Assembly (NCBI GenBank): GCA_002085355.1
Contig: NATN01000061.1
Span: 1-21,673 of the forward strand
Direction of reading: 5' to 3'
DNA length: 21,673 bases
From: Candidatus Zhuqueibacterota bacterium 4484_87
GTDB taxonomy: Bacteria > Zhuqueibacterota > Zhuqueibacteria > Thermofontimicrobiales > Thermofontimicrobiaceae
Position numbers and translations under genes: made by a program. Numbering within the stretch: position 1 is the first letter of the stretch; the number at the start of each line of letters is the position of its first letter. Positions 6,213 to 12,853 of the stretch are shown here, piece after piece. The notes beneath the pieces were generated by a model, which was not told the DNA's origin, did no database searches, and worked only from the letters and a program-made list of their open reading frames with translations.

Positions 6213-6932
6213 TTACTCCAAATATTTGACAATTCCGATAACGACGAGCCCGACCAAAAACGCCACCAACCGCACGTAGCGATAAGCAAAATGACGATGA
6301 ACTTCAGGAATCAAATCGTCAGCGGCAACATGAAGGAAGGTGCCGGCGGAAAAAGCAATCAGATAGCCAATGACCGTTTGCGAAGTGCCCCGCAACAGCA
6401 AAAATGTCACAAAAGCACCGATAGGAACCATCAGCGAAAAAAGCAAAATTATCAAAGAAATGGATTTATTCGAATAATGCTCTTTGATGAGCAAGCTGGA
6501 CAGCGAGAGTGAAGCAGGCAATTTGTGCAGGACAACCGCCAGAAAAACAATCAACCCCAATTTCGGAACAAAAATACCTGCACCCAACGCCAGGCCGGTG
6601 ATTAAGCTGTGAAGCGATAACCCGAAAAAAGCGGAAATTCCCACCGAATGGAACTCACATCCTTCCGACGGACAGGGGTGAGTCATGATAAATTTTTCAA
6701 AAATATAGAGCACCAAAAAGCCGAGCAAAATTGGCAGCCCCAGCCGCGAGCCGATGTATTCTGCAGCATCAGGAATCATGTGCAACAGCGAAGCGCCCAG
6801 CAAAACGCCGGCGCCGAAGCTGATAAAAAGATGAATGACAAACGAATTTTTCCTGAAATAAATGGGAATAGCTCCGCCAATCCAGGCGACGACAACGATA
6901 AAGAATGAGTACAGGATTAAACTGGATAACAT
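6213..6932 (-). CDS. ZIP family divalent metal transporter, atypical metal site
   Basis: 239 residues with about eight hydrophobic helices, the ZIP/ZupT layout (import of Zn, Fe, Mn and others). TM4 carries HSLITGLALG (H108, S109) and TM5 carries HKLPASL (H136, K137, P139). In typical ZIP proteins these read H-(N/S)-x-x-(D/E)-G and H-(E/K)-x-P-(E/H), so acidic metal ligands are replaced by T112 and A140. The loop before TM4 has HPCPSEGCEFH (H85, C87, C92, H95), a possible soft-metal binding site. The ATG at 6932 has AAAGGG about 5 bases upstream. It lies between the RseC-like gene and the YeeE/YedE pair. Substrate unclear because of the altered site. Confidence 0.85.
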   Translation of the reverse strand: MLSSLILYSFFIVVVAWIGGAIPIYFRKNSFVIHLFISFGAGVLLGASLLHMIPDAAEYIGSRLGLPILLGFLVLYIFEKFIMTHPCPSEGCEFHSVGISAFFGLSLHSLITGLALGAGIFVPKLGLIVFLAVVLHKLPASLSLSSLLIKEHYSNKSISLIILLFSLMVPIGAFVTFLLLRGTSQTVIGYLIAFSAGTFLHVAADDLIPEVHRHFAYRYVRLVAFLVGLVVIGIVKYLE

Positions 6933-6978
6933 TGGAACCCTTTCATATTTTTCTTATGCAGTTTTTGATAATAACAAT

Positions 6979-7431
6979 TTACCCAATCGGTTTTGCAATT
7001 AAATTCTGCTTGACACGCACAATCTTCGCCACCGCGGGAATAAATTTGTTACTTTTCAAGACGTACCTGTCCAACCGCCATACAAGCAGGTAAGAAACGG
7101 CGTATCCGAACGTCGCTCCAATGATTTGCGCTGCTAAAGAATGCGCCAGATGCAAAGCGTAAACTGTCGCTATCCCAGCGAACAATCCCAGCAGAGGAAT
7201 GGCAAAGAGAATGAAGACGCCTAAAAGGAATTTCTTCGGCGCCATTTGCACATGAACCATTTCGCCGGGGCGGGCGCTGATTTTGTTGTCCACCCAAATC
7301 TCAAAAATTGAGGGCACGAAAAGCCCATCCTCCAAATGGCAATGGGCGCATAACGTGAAGCGTCGCACGACAATTTTTGCGCGTCCGCCTTTAACTGCAA
7401 CAATCTTTATTGGTTCTTCAGAAACAGCCAT
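6979..7431 (-). CDS. RseC/MucC-like integral membrane protein
   Basis: 150 residues. The N-terminal cytoplasmic part opens with a small beta domain and a CAHC motif (C28, C31), then two transmembrane helices at about 67-87 and 93-115 and a short basic tail. This is the SoxR-reducing RseC/MucC layout; RseC acts with the Rsx/Rnf electron-transfer complex in reducing SoxR and modulates the sigma-E response. Family members usually have three to four N-terminal cysteines that may bind a cluster, so two is at the low end. No rseA/rpoE or rnf genes are nearby. The ATG at 7431 has AAGGGA 7 bases upstream. In this island it may link membrane electron flow to thiol/metal stress (inferred). Confidence 0.8.
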   Translation of the reverse strand: MAVSEEPIKIVAVKGGRAKIVVRRFTLCAHCHLEDGLFVPSIFEIWVDNKISARPGEMVHVQMAPKKFLLGVFILFAIPLLGLFAGIATVYALHLAHSLAAQIIGATFGYAVSYLLVWRLDRYVLKSNKFIPAVAKIVRVKQNLIAKPIG

Positions 7432-7499
7432 GATATTGTCCCTTATGATGCAAATTAGAATTTCAGTAACTCATCGCTTCAAAGGCTCAAAGCCCCTAT

Positions 7500-7570
7500 G
7501 ATTTTTTAAAATCAAAACAGCTAAATTTGCAAAATTATTCGTCCTCCTCGAGCGAATTTTGCAAAAGCTG
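7500..7570 (-). terminator. Terminator hairpin overlapping the end of the glutaredoxin-like gene
   Basis: On the minus strand CAGCT-TTTGCAAAATTCG (7553-7570) pairs with CGAATAATTTTGCAAA and a distal AGCTG (7518-7541), an 18-bp stem with two 3-base bulges and an 11-base loop. TTTTGATTTT follows, with a second palindrome (GATTTT-TT-AAAATC, 7500-7513). The stem contains the last codons and the TAA of the upstream gene, so it probably ends the arsR-acr3-redoxin transcript. Confidence 0.7.
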
Positions 7571-7822
7571 CTTTGTCTCCGCCGGATTTTTTATCTGGCA
7601 ATTTTCGATCAATTCATACGGATTCACAGCCTGTCCGTTGACAACAATTCCCGGAGATGAAAGTATGTTTAATCTTGCAGCGATCTTTTGTGCATCGGGA
7701 TCGGTTTCCAGCGATTTCACTTCATGCGGGATGTTGTAATTTTCCAAAAACCGAATGATCAAATTGCTCTTGCGACAGTTTCGCGTGCGCAAAATAAGGA
7801 TAGAGCTGTTATTTTTCGTCAT
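7535..7822 (-). CDS. Glutaredoxin/thioredoxin-like small protein
   Basis: 95 residues. A beta strand (SILILRTRN) leads to C16 in NCRKS, the active-site position; the second Cys of a CxxC is replaced by Ser, as in monothiol redoxins. The cis-proline segment LSSPGIVVNG and the following GQAVNPYEL fit the redoxin fold, and a further Cys lies in IENCQIKN. The ATG at 7822 overlaps the acr3 stop by 14 bases, with AAGGA about 12 bases upstream, so it is translated from the acr3 message. Function could be arsenate reduction, thiol transfer or metalloid delivery to Acr3. It is not an ArsC by motif. Role inferred from operon position. Confidence 0.78.
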   Translation of the reverse strand: MTKNNSSILILRTRNCRKSNLIIRFLENYNIPHEVKSLETDPDAQKIAARLNILSSPGIVVNGQAVNPYELIENCQIKNPAETKQLLQNSLEEDE

Positions 7823-8855
7823 TAAAATATTTTTCCTTAAATATTAGAGACACATTCACCAAACCAATCAAAACCGGCACTTCCACTAACGGACCAATGA
7901 CCGCGGCGAAAGCTTCTCCCGAATGTATGCCGAACACAGCCACAGCCACAGCGATTGCCAGTTCAAAATTATTACTGGCAGCGGTAAACGAGAGCGTGGC
8001 AGCTTGCTGGTAATTAGCACCGACCTTTTTACTCATAAAAAATGAAATCAGAAACATCAACACAAAATAAATGAAAAGCGGAATGGCAATACGCATTACA
8101 TCCAGCGGGAGCTGCACAATATATTCACCTTTAAGAGAAAACATAACGATAATCGTGAACAACAAAGCAATGAGCGTAATCGGGCTGATTTTAGGAATAA
8201 ACTTTGTCTCGTACCATTGTTTGCCTTTTACTTTGAGAGAAGCAAATCGAGTAATGATTCCTGCGATGAACGGAATGCCCAAATAAATAAAAACACTTTT
8301 AGCGATCTGTCCGATGGTTACTTCGACCAGCGATCCCTTCAAGCCGAACCAGGTGGGTAAGATTGTGATGAAAATGTAGGCATAAACAGAATAAAACAAC
8401 ACCTGAAAAATGGAATTAAAAGCAACCAGGCCCGCGGCATATTCGGAATCACCCTTGGCCAGTTCGTTCCAGACAATGACCATGGCAATACATCTCGCCA
8501 GCCCGATCATGATTAACCCGTACATGTATTCCGGATAGCCGCGCAGAAAAACAATCGCCAACAAAAACATCAAAATGGGGCCAACGATCCAATTTTGAAT
8601 CAGAGACAATCCTAAAATTCGCCAATTTCGAAAAACCTCACCCAGTTCTTCATATTTTACCTTTGCCAGCGGCGGATACATCATCAGAATGAGCCCGATG
8701 GCAATGGGGATATTTGTCGTTCCGACCTGAAAATAATTCCAGAAGTCAACTATTTTAGGAAACAAATAGCCGGAACCGACGCCGACCGCCATCGCCAGAA
8801 AAATCCACAACGTCAAAAAGCGATCGATGAAAGATAACTTTTTTATTTTTTCCAC
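7809..8855 (-). CDS. acr3: Arsenite efflux transporter, ACR3 family
   Basis: Inner-membrane As(III) exporter driven by the proton gradient; 348 residues, ten predicted helices, full length for the bacterial ACR3 family. The essential Cys lies in LARCIAMVIVWNELAKGD (C122), and the second signature ASNNFELAIAVA is intact near residue 290. The start is a GTG at 8855 with AGGAAG 7 bases upstream. The arsR gene upstream (275-base gap) and the coupled redoxin gene downstream make a compact ars operon without arsC or arsA. Expression is expected to be relieved by As(III) or Sb(III) through ArsR (family knowledge). Confidence 0.95.
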   Translation of the reverse strand: MEKIKKLSFIDRFLTLWIFLAMAVGVGSGYLFPKIVDFWNYFQVGTTNIPIAIGLILMMYPPLAKVKYEELGEVFRNWRILGLSLIQNWIVGPILMFLLAIVFLRGYPEYMYGLIMIGLARCIAMVIVWNELAKGDSEYAAGLVAFNSIFQVLFYSVYAYIFITILPTWFGLKGSLVEVTIGQIAKSVFIYLGIPFIAGIITRFASLKVKGKQWYETKFIPKISPITLIALLFTIIVMFSLKGEYIVQLPLDVMRIAIPLFIYFVLMFLISFFMSKKVGANYQQAATLSFTAASNNFELAIAVAVAVFGIHSGEAFAAVIGPLVEVPVLIGLVNVSLIFKEKYFNDEK

Positions 8856-9016
8856 CTTCCAACTTCCTTAATAATTACCAATATTTCTAAATTGACAAAC
8901 TGGTGAAGCAGCGATGATTTTGTAAGTTAACTGTGTGAATGCCAACAAACTTAAGCATAGCCGATTCATCAGCTTCAAAATTAATCCATTATTTTCAATG
9001 ATATGCACCGCGCAAA

Positions 9017-9032
9017 ACTTGCTTTGGCAAGT
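9017..9032. terminator. Small perfect hairpin in the arsR-acr3 gap
   Basis: ACTTGC-TTTG-GCAAGT forms a 6-bp stem about 100 bases downstream of arsR, followed on the minus strand by TTTTGCG. It could attenuate read-through from arsR to acr3. The rest of the 8856-9130 gap shows no gene and no convincing second promoter. Confidence 0.3.
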
Positions 9033-9130
9033 GATTCTAGTTATTTCGTTTTAGAATTTCAGAATTCGTTTTATTCGAGCATCAGCGACAACTTTTAATC
9101 GTTGAGCAGCAATTTTAAGCCATCCTTTCA

Positions 9131-9532
9131 TCAAATACTCACTTTTGGCGTCACTTCGTTTTTTATCGAATCGATTTCTGAAGCATCTTTTGACTTGCAT
9201 ACAAAATTGAGATCTATTCCTGCCAATTTTCTCAAATCAGATTCCGCCTGCTCATCATCTTTCAGTTGGGATAAAACGAGCGGCATTAAAACTGTAATCA
9301 AAACATTGTCATAGCACACATTCAGCGAATAAACCACCCATTTTTTATCCTTTTTATCTTTAATAATTCCAACATGTTTCAGAATGCTCAAATGCCGCGA
9401 CACCGTCGAGGGCGCCAATTTCAATATTTCCGTGATCTCGCACACACACAATGAGCGCTGTTTGAGCAAATTGATGATGCGTAAACGATTTTTATCGCCC
9501 AACACTTTGAATAGTTCAGAAAGCTCATCCAT
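9131..9532 (-). CDS. arsR: ArsR/SmtB family metal(loid)-responsive repressor
   Basis: A winged-helix repressor of about 133 residues. The As(III)/Sb(III) site is SLCVCEI (C29 and C31 from the chosen start) at the N-terminus of the recognition-helix region, the classical ArsR CVC pair. The HTH follows (LAPSTVSRHLSIL), then the wing (KKWVVYSL) and a C-terminal tail with one more Cys. Two in-frame ATGs exist: 9544 and 9532. The predicted start of transcription near 9553 leaves only 9 bases before the first, while the second has GAGG 6 bases upstream, so 9532 is preferred. It probably represses itself and acr3. The tail is slightly longer than in ArsR from E. coli. Confidence 0.92.
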   Translation of the reverse strand: MDELSELFKVLGDKNRLRIINLLKQRSLCVCEITEILKLAPSTVSRHLSILKHVGIIKDKKDKKWVVYSLNVCYDNVLITVLMPLVLSQLKDDEQAESDLRKLAGIDLNFVCKSKDASEIDSIKNEVTPKVSI

Positions 9533-9549
9533 TTTTTGCCTCATAATTT

Positions 9550-9588
9550 CATTTCGATAAATATAAAAATGATTATTAATAAAGTCAA
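9550..9588 (-). promoter_or_regulatory. arsR promoter with overlapping dyad (candidate ArsR operator)
   Basis: TTGACT (9583-9588) and TATATT (9560-9565) are spaced by exactly 17 bases on the minus strand. An imperfect inverted repeat, CATTTCGAT-N4-ATAAAAATG (9550-9571, 7 of 9 positions paired), covers the -10 and start site, the usual place for ArsR autorepression. Confidence 0.75.
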
Positions 9589-9644
9589 GCTTTTTTTTGA
9601 TATTTTAGATGTCCCCCAAAAATTCAAGCTATTTTCGTTTTATT

Positions 9645-9710
9645 TGGTTAGTGGTTAGTGATGAGTGGGCATTGGGCATTAGGCAATAGTCATTGATCAT
9701 TAGCAATTAG
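9645..9710. repeat. Degenerate heptanucleotide tandem array, about 9.4 units
   Basis: From 9645 the plus strand divides into consecutive 7-mers that begin TGGTTAG, TGGTTAG and pass through TGGGCAT (twice) to TAGCAAT. Each unit starts with T followed by A or G. It lies in the gene-free stretch 9590-9839, which also has a 14-bp palindrome (CATTTTTAAAAATG, 9745-9758). Confidence 0.7.
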
Positions 9711-9792
9711 AAACTCTGTGCGAATTTAGTTGCACTCTTTGGGGCATTTTTAAAAATGAAAATAAAATGACGCTGAGGATGTCATATTGCAT

Positions 9793-9852
9793 AGCCCGGC
9801 GCAGCGCGCTGGTAAACAGATCACTCCACTGAACTGATGCTATGAAAGGGCG
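9793..9852. repeat. Two-hairpin repeat element, copy B
   Basis: Hairpin 1 (9793-9812) matches copy A at 4948 with only loop changes (AGC for ATA); the linker is again 26 bases; hairpin 2 (9839-9852, GCTATGAAAGGGCG) is a decayed version of GCTCTGAAAGAGCG. The feoB stop codon (9840-9842) lies in hairpin 2. Confidence 0.65.
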
Positions 9853-11912
9853 AAATAATAGAAAATTCTTTCAAAGGTTCGGAGCCCTGCAAAAAGATCG
9901 TTGAAATGCTGACGATTTAAATGATTATGAGTATGCTGGTTTTCAAAGCTTAACCCTAACATCACAGAAAAAGTCGTAATCTTCCATGAATGGGACTCGG
10001 ATTTAATGGCAGCGATTGTGGCAATGCACGGCGTGTACAGCAGCGTAAACATCATGAAACTCAATCCCTGCAGCGGCGTCACATGAGCGGCGATTTGCGC
10101 CGCGGTATCGCCGCCGGCGTAGATGACAGCCAGCGAGCCGATGACAATTTCTTTTGCAATAAAGCCGAAAATCAATGCAATAATTTCCTGCCAATTGATT
10201 CCCAGCGGTTGAAAAACGGGAAGTAGCCAACGGCCTATCAGTCCGGCCCATGTTTTGGAAATGTCGTTACCCGCACTCAAAGGAACATGCGTCAGAAACC
10301 AGACTATTAAAACACCGCCAATGATCAATGTCGAGGCGCGGTAAAGAAAGTCTTTGATTTCCTGCCAGGCGCGGAGTCCGACCGTACTCGCTTTGGGTAG
10401 CCGATAGGGCGGAATTTCCATGATGAACGGTTCCGCTTTTCCGGCAAATTTAAACATGCGCAAACCCAGCCCTATTAAAATGACAGCAATGAAGCTAATC
10501 GCGTAAAACGCAAATACCACCCAGGGAGCGACCGCCGGGGCGAACAAAATGCCGGCGAAAAAGATGAACACCTGCAATCGGGCGCTGCATAAAGTGAATG
10601 GCAGCAAAATCATGGTCACAATGCGGTTGTGCCGACTGGAGAGAATTCGCGTGCCCATGACCGCGGGCACGTTACAGCCAAATCCCAACAAAATATTGAT
10701 GAAGGCTTTGCCGTCCAGACCGAGTGCGTGCATGAGCCGATCCATTAAAAAGGCAGCCCGCGCCATGTATCCGCTGTCTTCGATGATGGACATAAAAACG
10801 AAAAACAGGGCGATGATGGGAAAAAAACTGATAACAACGCCCAATCCCATCACAAGTCCGTCAATGATCAAGCTGGTAAAAAACGGCGGCAATTTTTGAA
10901 AAAGCGCCCAGTGCTGGAGTGTAGCTTGCAGATAGCTGAAGCCGTCGCCGATCAAATTCTGCAAAGGCGTACCAAGGGCGTAAATTCCCTGAAACAAAAG
11001 AAAAATAATCAAAAAGAAAAGCGGCAGCCCCAGGTATTTATGCAGCAAAACGCTGTCGATTTTTCGCGTGATTTCGTCATGTTCGACGGTCGGCGCGGAA
11101 GTGGCTTCACGAATAAGTCCCTTCACAGCATTGAAACGGCAACGGGCGAACATCACCGACAAATTTTCCTTCGTTATTTTCTCAATGTGTTCGCGTAGTT
11201 CAATTGCTTCCCGCTGAATTGTCGCCAGTTTCTCATCTTTCACCCGTGTCAGCAGTAGGGAATCTTCGCTCTCCAGCAACCGGCTCGCCAAAAACACTTT
11301 GCTCAAACTCGGATCGTGCTCAATCTTTTCCAATTTTCTGGCGAGATGAATGAGCGCATTTTCCACGATCGGGGGACAGGAAATATTCGGCGGCTTTGCC
11401 GAAACCGGCTGCTGCACTAATTTCAAAATTTCCTGTTTGAGCGAATTAATCCCCTCGCCCGAGCGCGCGACAATGGGAACGACTGCCATGCGCAAATGTT
11501 GGCGCAGCGCCTCGAAGTTAATTTTCACTCCCAGACGTCGGACCTCATCCATCATGTTCACAGCCACAATCATGGGAATGCCACTCTGTGCCAATTGCAG
11601 CGTCAAACCCAGACTGCGGTACAAATTGCGCGCATCGACAATGTTGATGATGATGTCAGGCGGGGTTTGCAGTAAAAAATCCCTGACGACCTGCTCTTCC
11701 AGCGAAGTGGGCACGATAGAATAAGTGCCGGGAAGGTCGATGAGCGTGAAGTTGTAGCCATCTATTTTGAACCGACCCATCTTTTTTTCCACGGATACGC
11801 CAGGCCAATTTCCGACCATCTGATGGGCGCCGGTCAGTTGATTGAATAGCGTGGATTTCCCGGTGTTGGGAATGGAACTGATGGCAATGGTGATTCTTTT
11901 ATTCTTGCCCAT
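9840..11912 (-). CDS. feoB: Ferrous iron transporter FeoB with altered C-terminus
   Basis: 690-residue inner-membrane Fe(II) importer with a GTPase domain. G1 is IPNTGKST (family usually GNPNxGKT), G3 DLPG (59-62), G4 NMMD (119-122) and G5 ARSGEG. The Gate motifs GFGCNVPAVMGTR and the C-terminal TPCIATIAA are intact. After SWKITTFSVMLGLSF (to residue 656) the family normally continues into a last hydrophobic helix; here it has an unrelated 34-residue polar tail (ENQHTHNHLNRQH...), encoded by bases 9843-9944 that adjoin and partly consist of repeat element B. The ATG at 11912 overlaps feoA by 14 bases with GGAAG just upstream. Whether the protein is functional without the last helix is unknown. 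Confidence 0.92.
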   Translation of the reverse strand: MGKNKRITIAISSIPNTGKSTLFNQLTGAHQMVGNWPGVSVEKKMGRFKIDGYNFTLIDLPGTYSIVPTSLEEQVVRDFLLQTPPDIIINIVDARNLYRSLGLTLQLAQSGIPMIVAVNMMDEVRRLGVKINFEALRQHLRMAVVPIVARSGEGINSLKQEILKLVQQPVSAKPPNISCPPIVENALIHLARKLEKIEHDPSLSKVFLASRLLESEDSLLLTRVKDEKLATIQREAIELREHIEKITKENLSVMFARCRFNAVKGLIREATSAPTVEHDEITRKIDSVLLHKYLGLPLFFLIIFLLFQGIYALGTPLQNLIGDGFSYLQATLQHWALFQKLPPFFTSLIIDGLVMGLGVVISFFPIIALFFVFMSIIEDSGYMARAAFLMDRLMHALGLDGKAFINILLGFGCNVPAVMGTRILSSRHNRIVTMILLPFTLCSARLQVFIFFAGILFAPAVAPWVVFAFYAISFIAVILIGLGLRMFKFAGKAEPFIMEIPPYRLPKASTVGLRAWQEIKDFLYRASTLIIGGVLIVWFLTHVPLSAGNDISKTWAGLIGRWLLPVFQPLGINWQEIIALIFGFIAKEIVIGSLAVIYAGGDTAAQIAAHVTPLQGLSFMMFTLLYTPCIATIAAIKSESHSWKITTFSVMLGLSFENQHTHNHLNRQHFNDLFAGLRTFERIFYYFALS

Positions 11913-12384
11913 TTTCTTCCAAAGGCTCTAAAATTATCTTTTCCGCTTCTCCTCGTCCGAGAGCAACAATTTGATTCTTTTTATTTTTCAATCGAAAACC
12001 CAAATTATCCAATATTTCAACTTCTTCGCCGACTTCAATGCCCGCGTCTCTCATCTTTTGGAAGAACATTTTTCCGCCGAGAAATTTTTGTACGCGGTAG
12101 CGCTTGCCGCCGGACAAGCTTATCTGCGACAGCGGGATAGCCGTCAGCTTACAATTCAAACGTCTTAATTCCTCAATACGAAGCGCCAGACTTTCGGACT
12201 GATCAATGACTACCTCCACAGTGCCGCCCAGCGGACTAACGCGCACAATTCGCAGCCGCGAGCCGGGCAAAATTCCCATTTGCGCCATGCGTTCCGTGAG
12301 ATTTTTGTCTCCTTCCAGCGCAGTAATCACGCATTCCGTATTTGCAACAAAAGGTATTTTTACTATTTTCACTGATTTTTCCAT
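11899..12384 (-). CDS. feoA: FeoA protein with two tandem FeoA (SH3-like) domains
   Basis: 161 residues, about twice the usual 75-80. Domain 1 (about 14-80) has the FeoA core ERMAQMGILPGSRLRIVRVSPLGG; domain 2 (about 84-153) has FFQKMRDAGIEVGEEVEILDN with a more diverged end. FeoA is a small cytosolic partner needed for FeoB-driven Fe(II) uptake. Overlap with feoB (14 bases) indicates coupling and possibly fixed stoichiometry. The ATG at 12384 has no Shine-Dalgarno, and the nearby promoter puts the start of transcription only a few bases upstream, so the message may be leaderless. Two-domain FeoA proteins are known but are the minority. Confidence 0.9.
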   Translation of the reverse strand: MEKSVKIVKIPFVANTECVITALEGDKNLTERMAQMGILPGSRLRIVRVSPLGGTVEVVIDQSESLALRIEELRRLNCKLTAIPLSQISLSGGKRYRVQKFLGGKMFFQKMRDAGIEVGEEVEILDNLGFRLKNKKNQIVALGRGEAEKIILEPLEENGQE

Positions 12385-12392
12385 TAATGAAT

Positions 12393-12425
12393 CTTATGAC
12401 AATAAGCCTTTAGATTGTCAAGGCT
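12393..12425 (-). promoter_or_regulatory. feoAB promoter with overlapping inverted repeats
   Basis: TTGACA (12416-12421) and CATAAG (12393-12398) are 17 bases apart on the minus strand. A perfect 7-bp dyad, TGACAAT-N10-ATTGTCA (12397-12420), covers the spacer and most of the -35. A second dyad, AGCCTT-N9-AAGGCT (12405-12425), interlocks with it. Repression by an iron-sensing or DtxR-type regulator is a plausible reading; neither dyad matches a classical Fur box. Confidence 0.55.
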
Positions 12426-12730
12426 CAGAGATTTTCTAAATTTTAATGCTCTAAAAATTACTTGATCAGTTTTAGCTTCGCGATGAAATTTAAACCGATC
12501 ACATGTGCTCCTCTTTTAAAATGGAGTTCACCTTTTTAGCAAAATTTTCAATAGGAGCTTTAACTATTAAAAGGCTGAAAAAGTTCAGTCTAAAAACAAT
12601 TTTGCCCTTAAGATGACACAATTGATTAGACTTTCCCTGACGCGGAATGATTCACTCGACGCTAACTTTTCCGGCGAAATCTGCTAAAATTTGGACGAAC
12701 ATTCGCGTAGATTCTGAAGGCGCATCATAA

Positions 12731-12749
12731 CCAATTGATTATCATTAAG
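12731..12749. promoter_or_regulatory. Fur-box-like site upstream of the histidine kinase promoter
   Basis: On the minus strand 12 contiguous bases (TAATGATAATCA) equal the core of the E. coli 19-bp Fur consensus; overall 13 of 19 agree by my count. It lies 22 bases upstream of the kinase -35 and some 330 bases from the feoA promoter. The rest of the stretch from 12430 to 12730 holds nothing I can name. Confidence 0.35.
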
Positions 12750-12771
12750 TTATGAATTTAGTTAAATTAAG

Positions 12772-12800
12772 TTGACATTTAACAATAAAAATTTTATATT
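12772..12800 (+). promoter_or_regulatory. Sigma-70-type promoter for the two-component operon
   Basis: Consensus TTGACA (12772-12777), 17-base spacer, and TATATT (12795-12800). Transcription would start near 12807, giving a leader of about 47 bases before the ATG at 12854. Confidence 0.75.
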
Positions 12801-12853
12801 ACATCAATCGATCAGAACAATTTTTATCTCTCACATTTAACTATTCTAAGATA

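Noticed and set aside
7535..7822. ArsC-type arsenate reductase next to acr3
   Set aside because: The Cys context (NCRKS), the length of 95 residues and the cis-Pro segment fit a redoxin; ArsC active-site loops and arginines are absent.
9051..9131. 26-codon basic open frame starting in the arsR stop codon (TGATG)
   Set aside because: The overlap looks like coupling, but an open frame this short is expected by chance, has no SD and no known counterpart.
9645..9710. Possible CRISPR array
   Set aside because: Units are 7 bp, diverged and without spacers; no cas genes are in the window.
10549..11724. Several plus-strand open frames of 80-125 codons inside feoB
   Set aside because: They are antisense shadows of a conserved gene, with compositions typical of reversed coding DNA.
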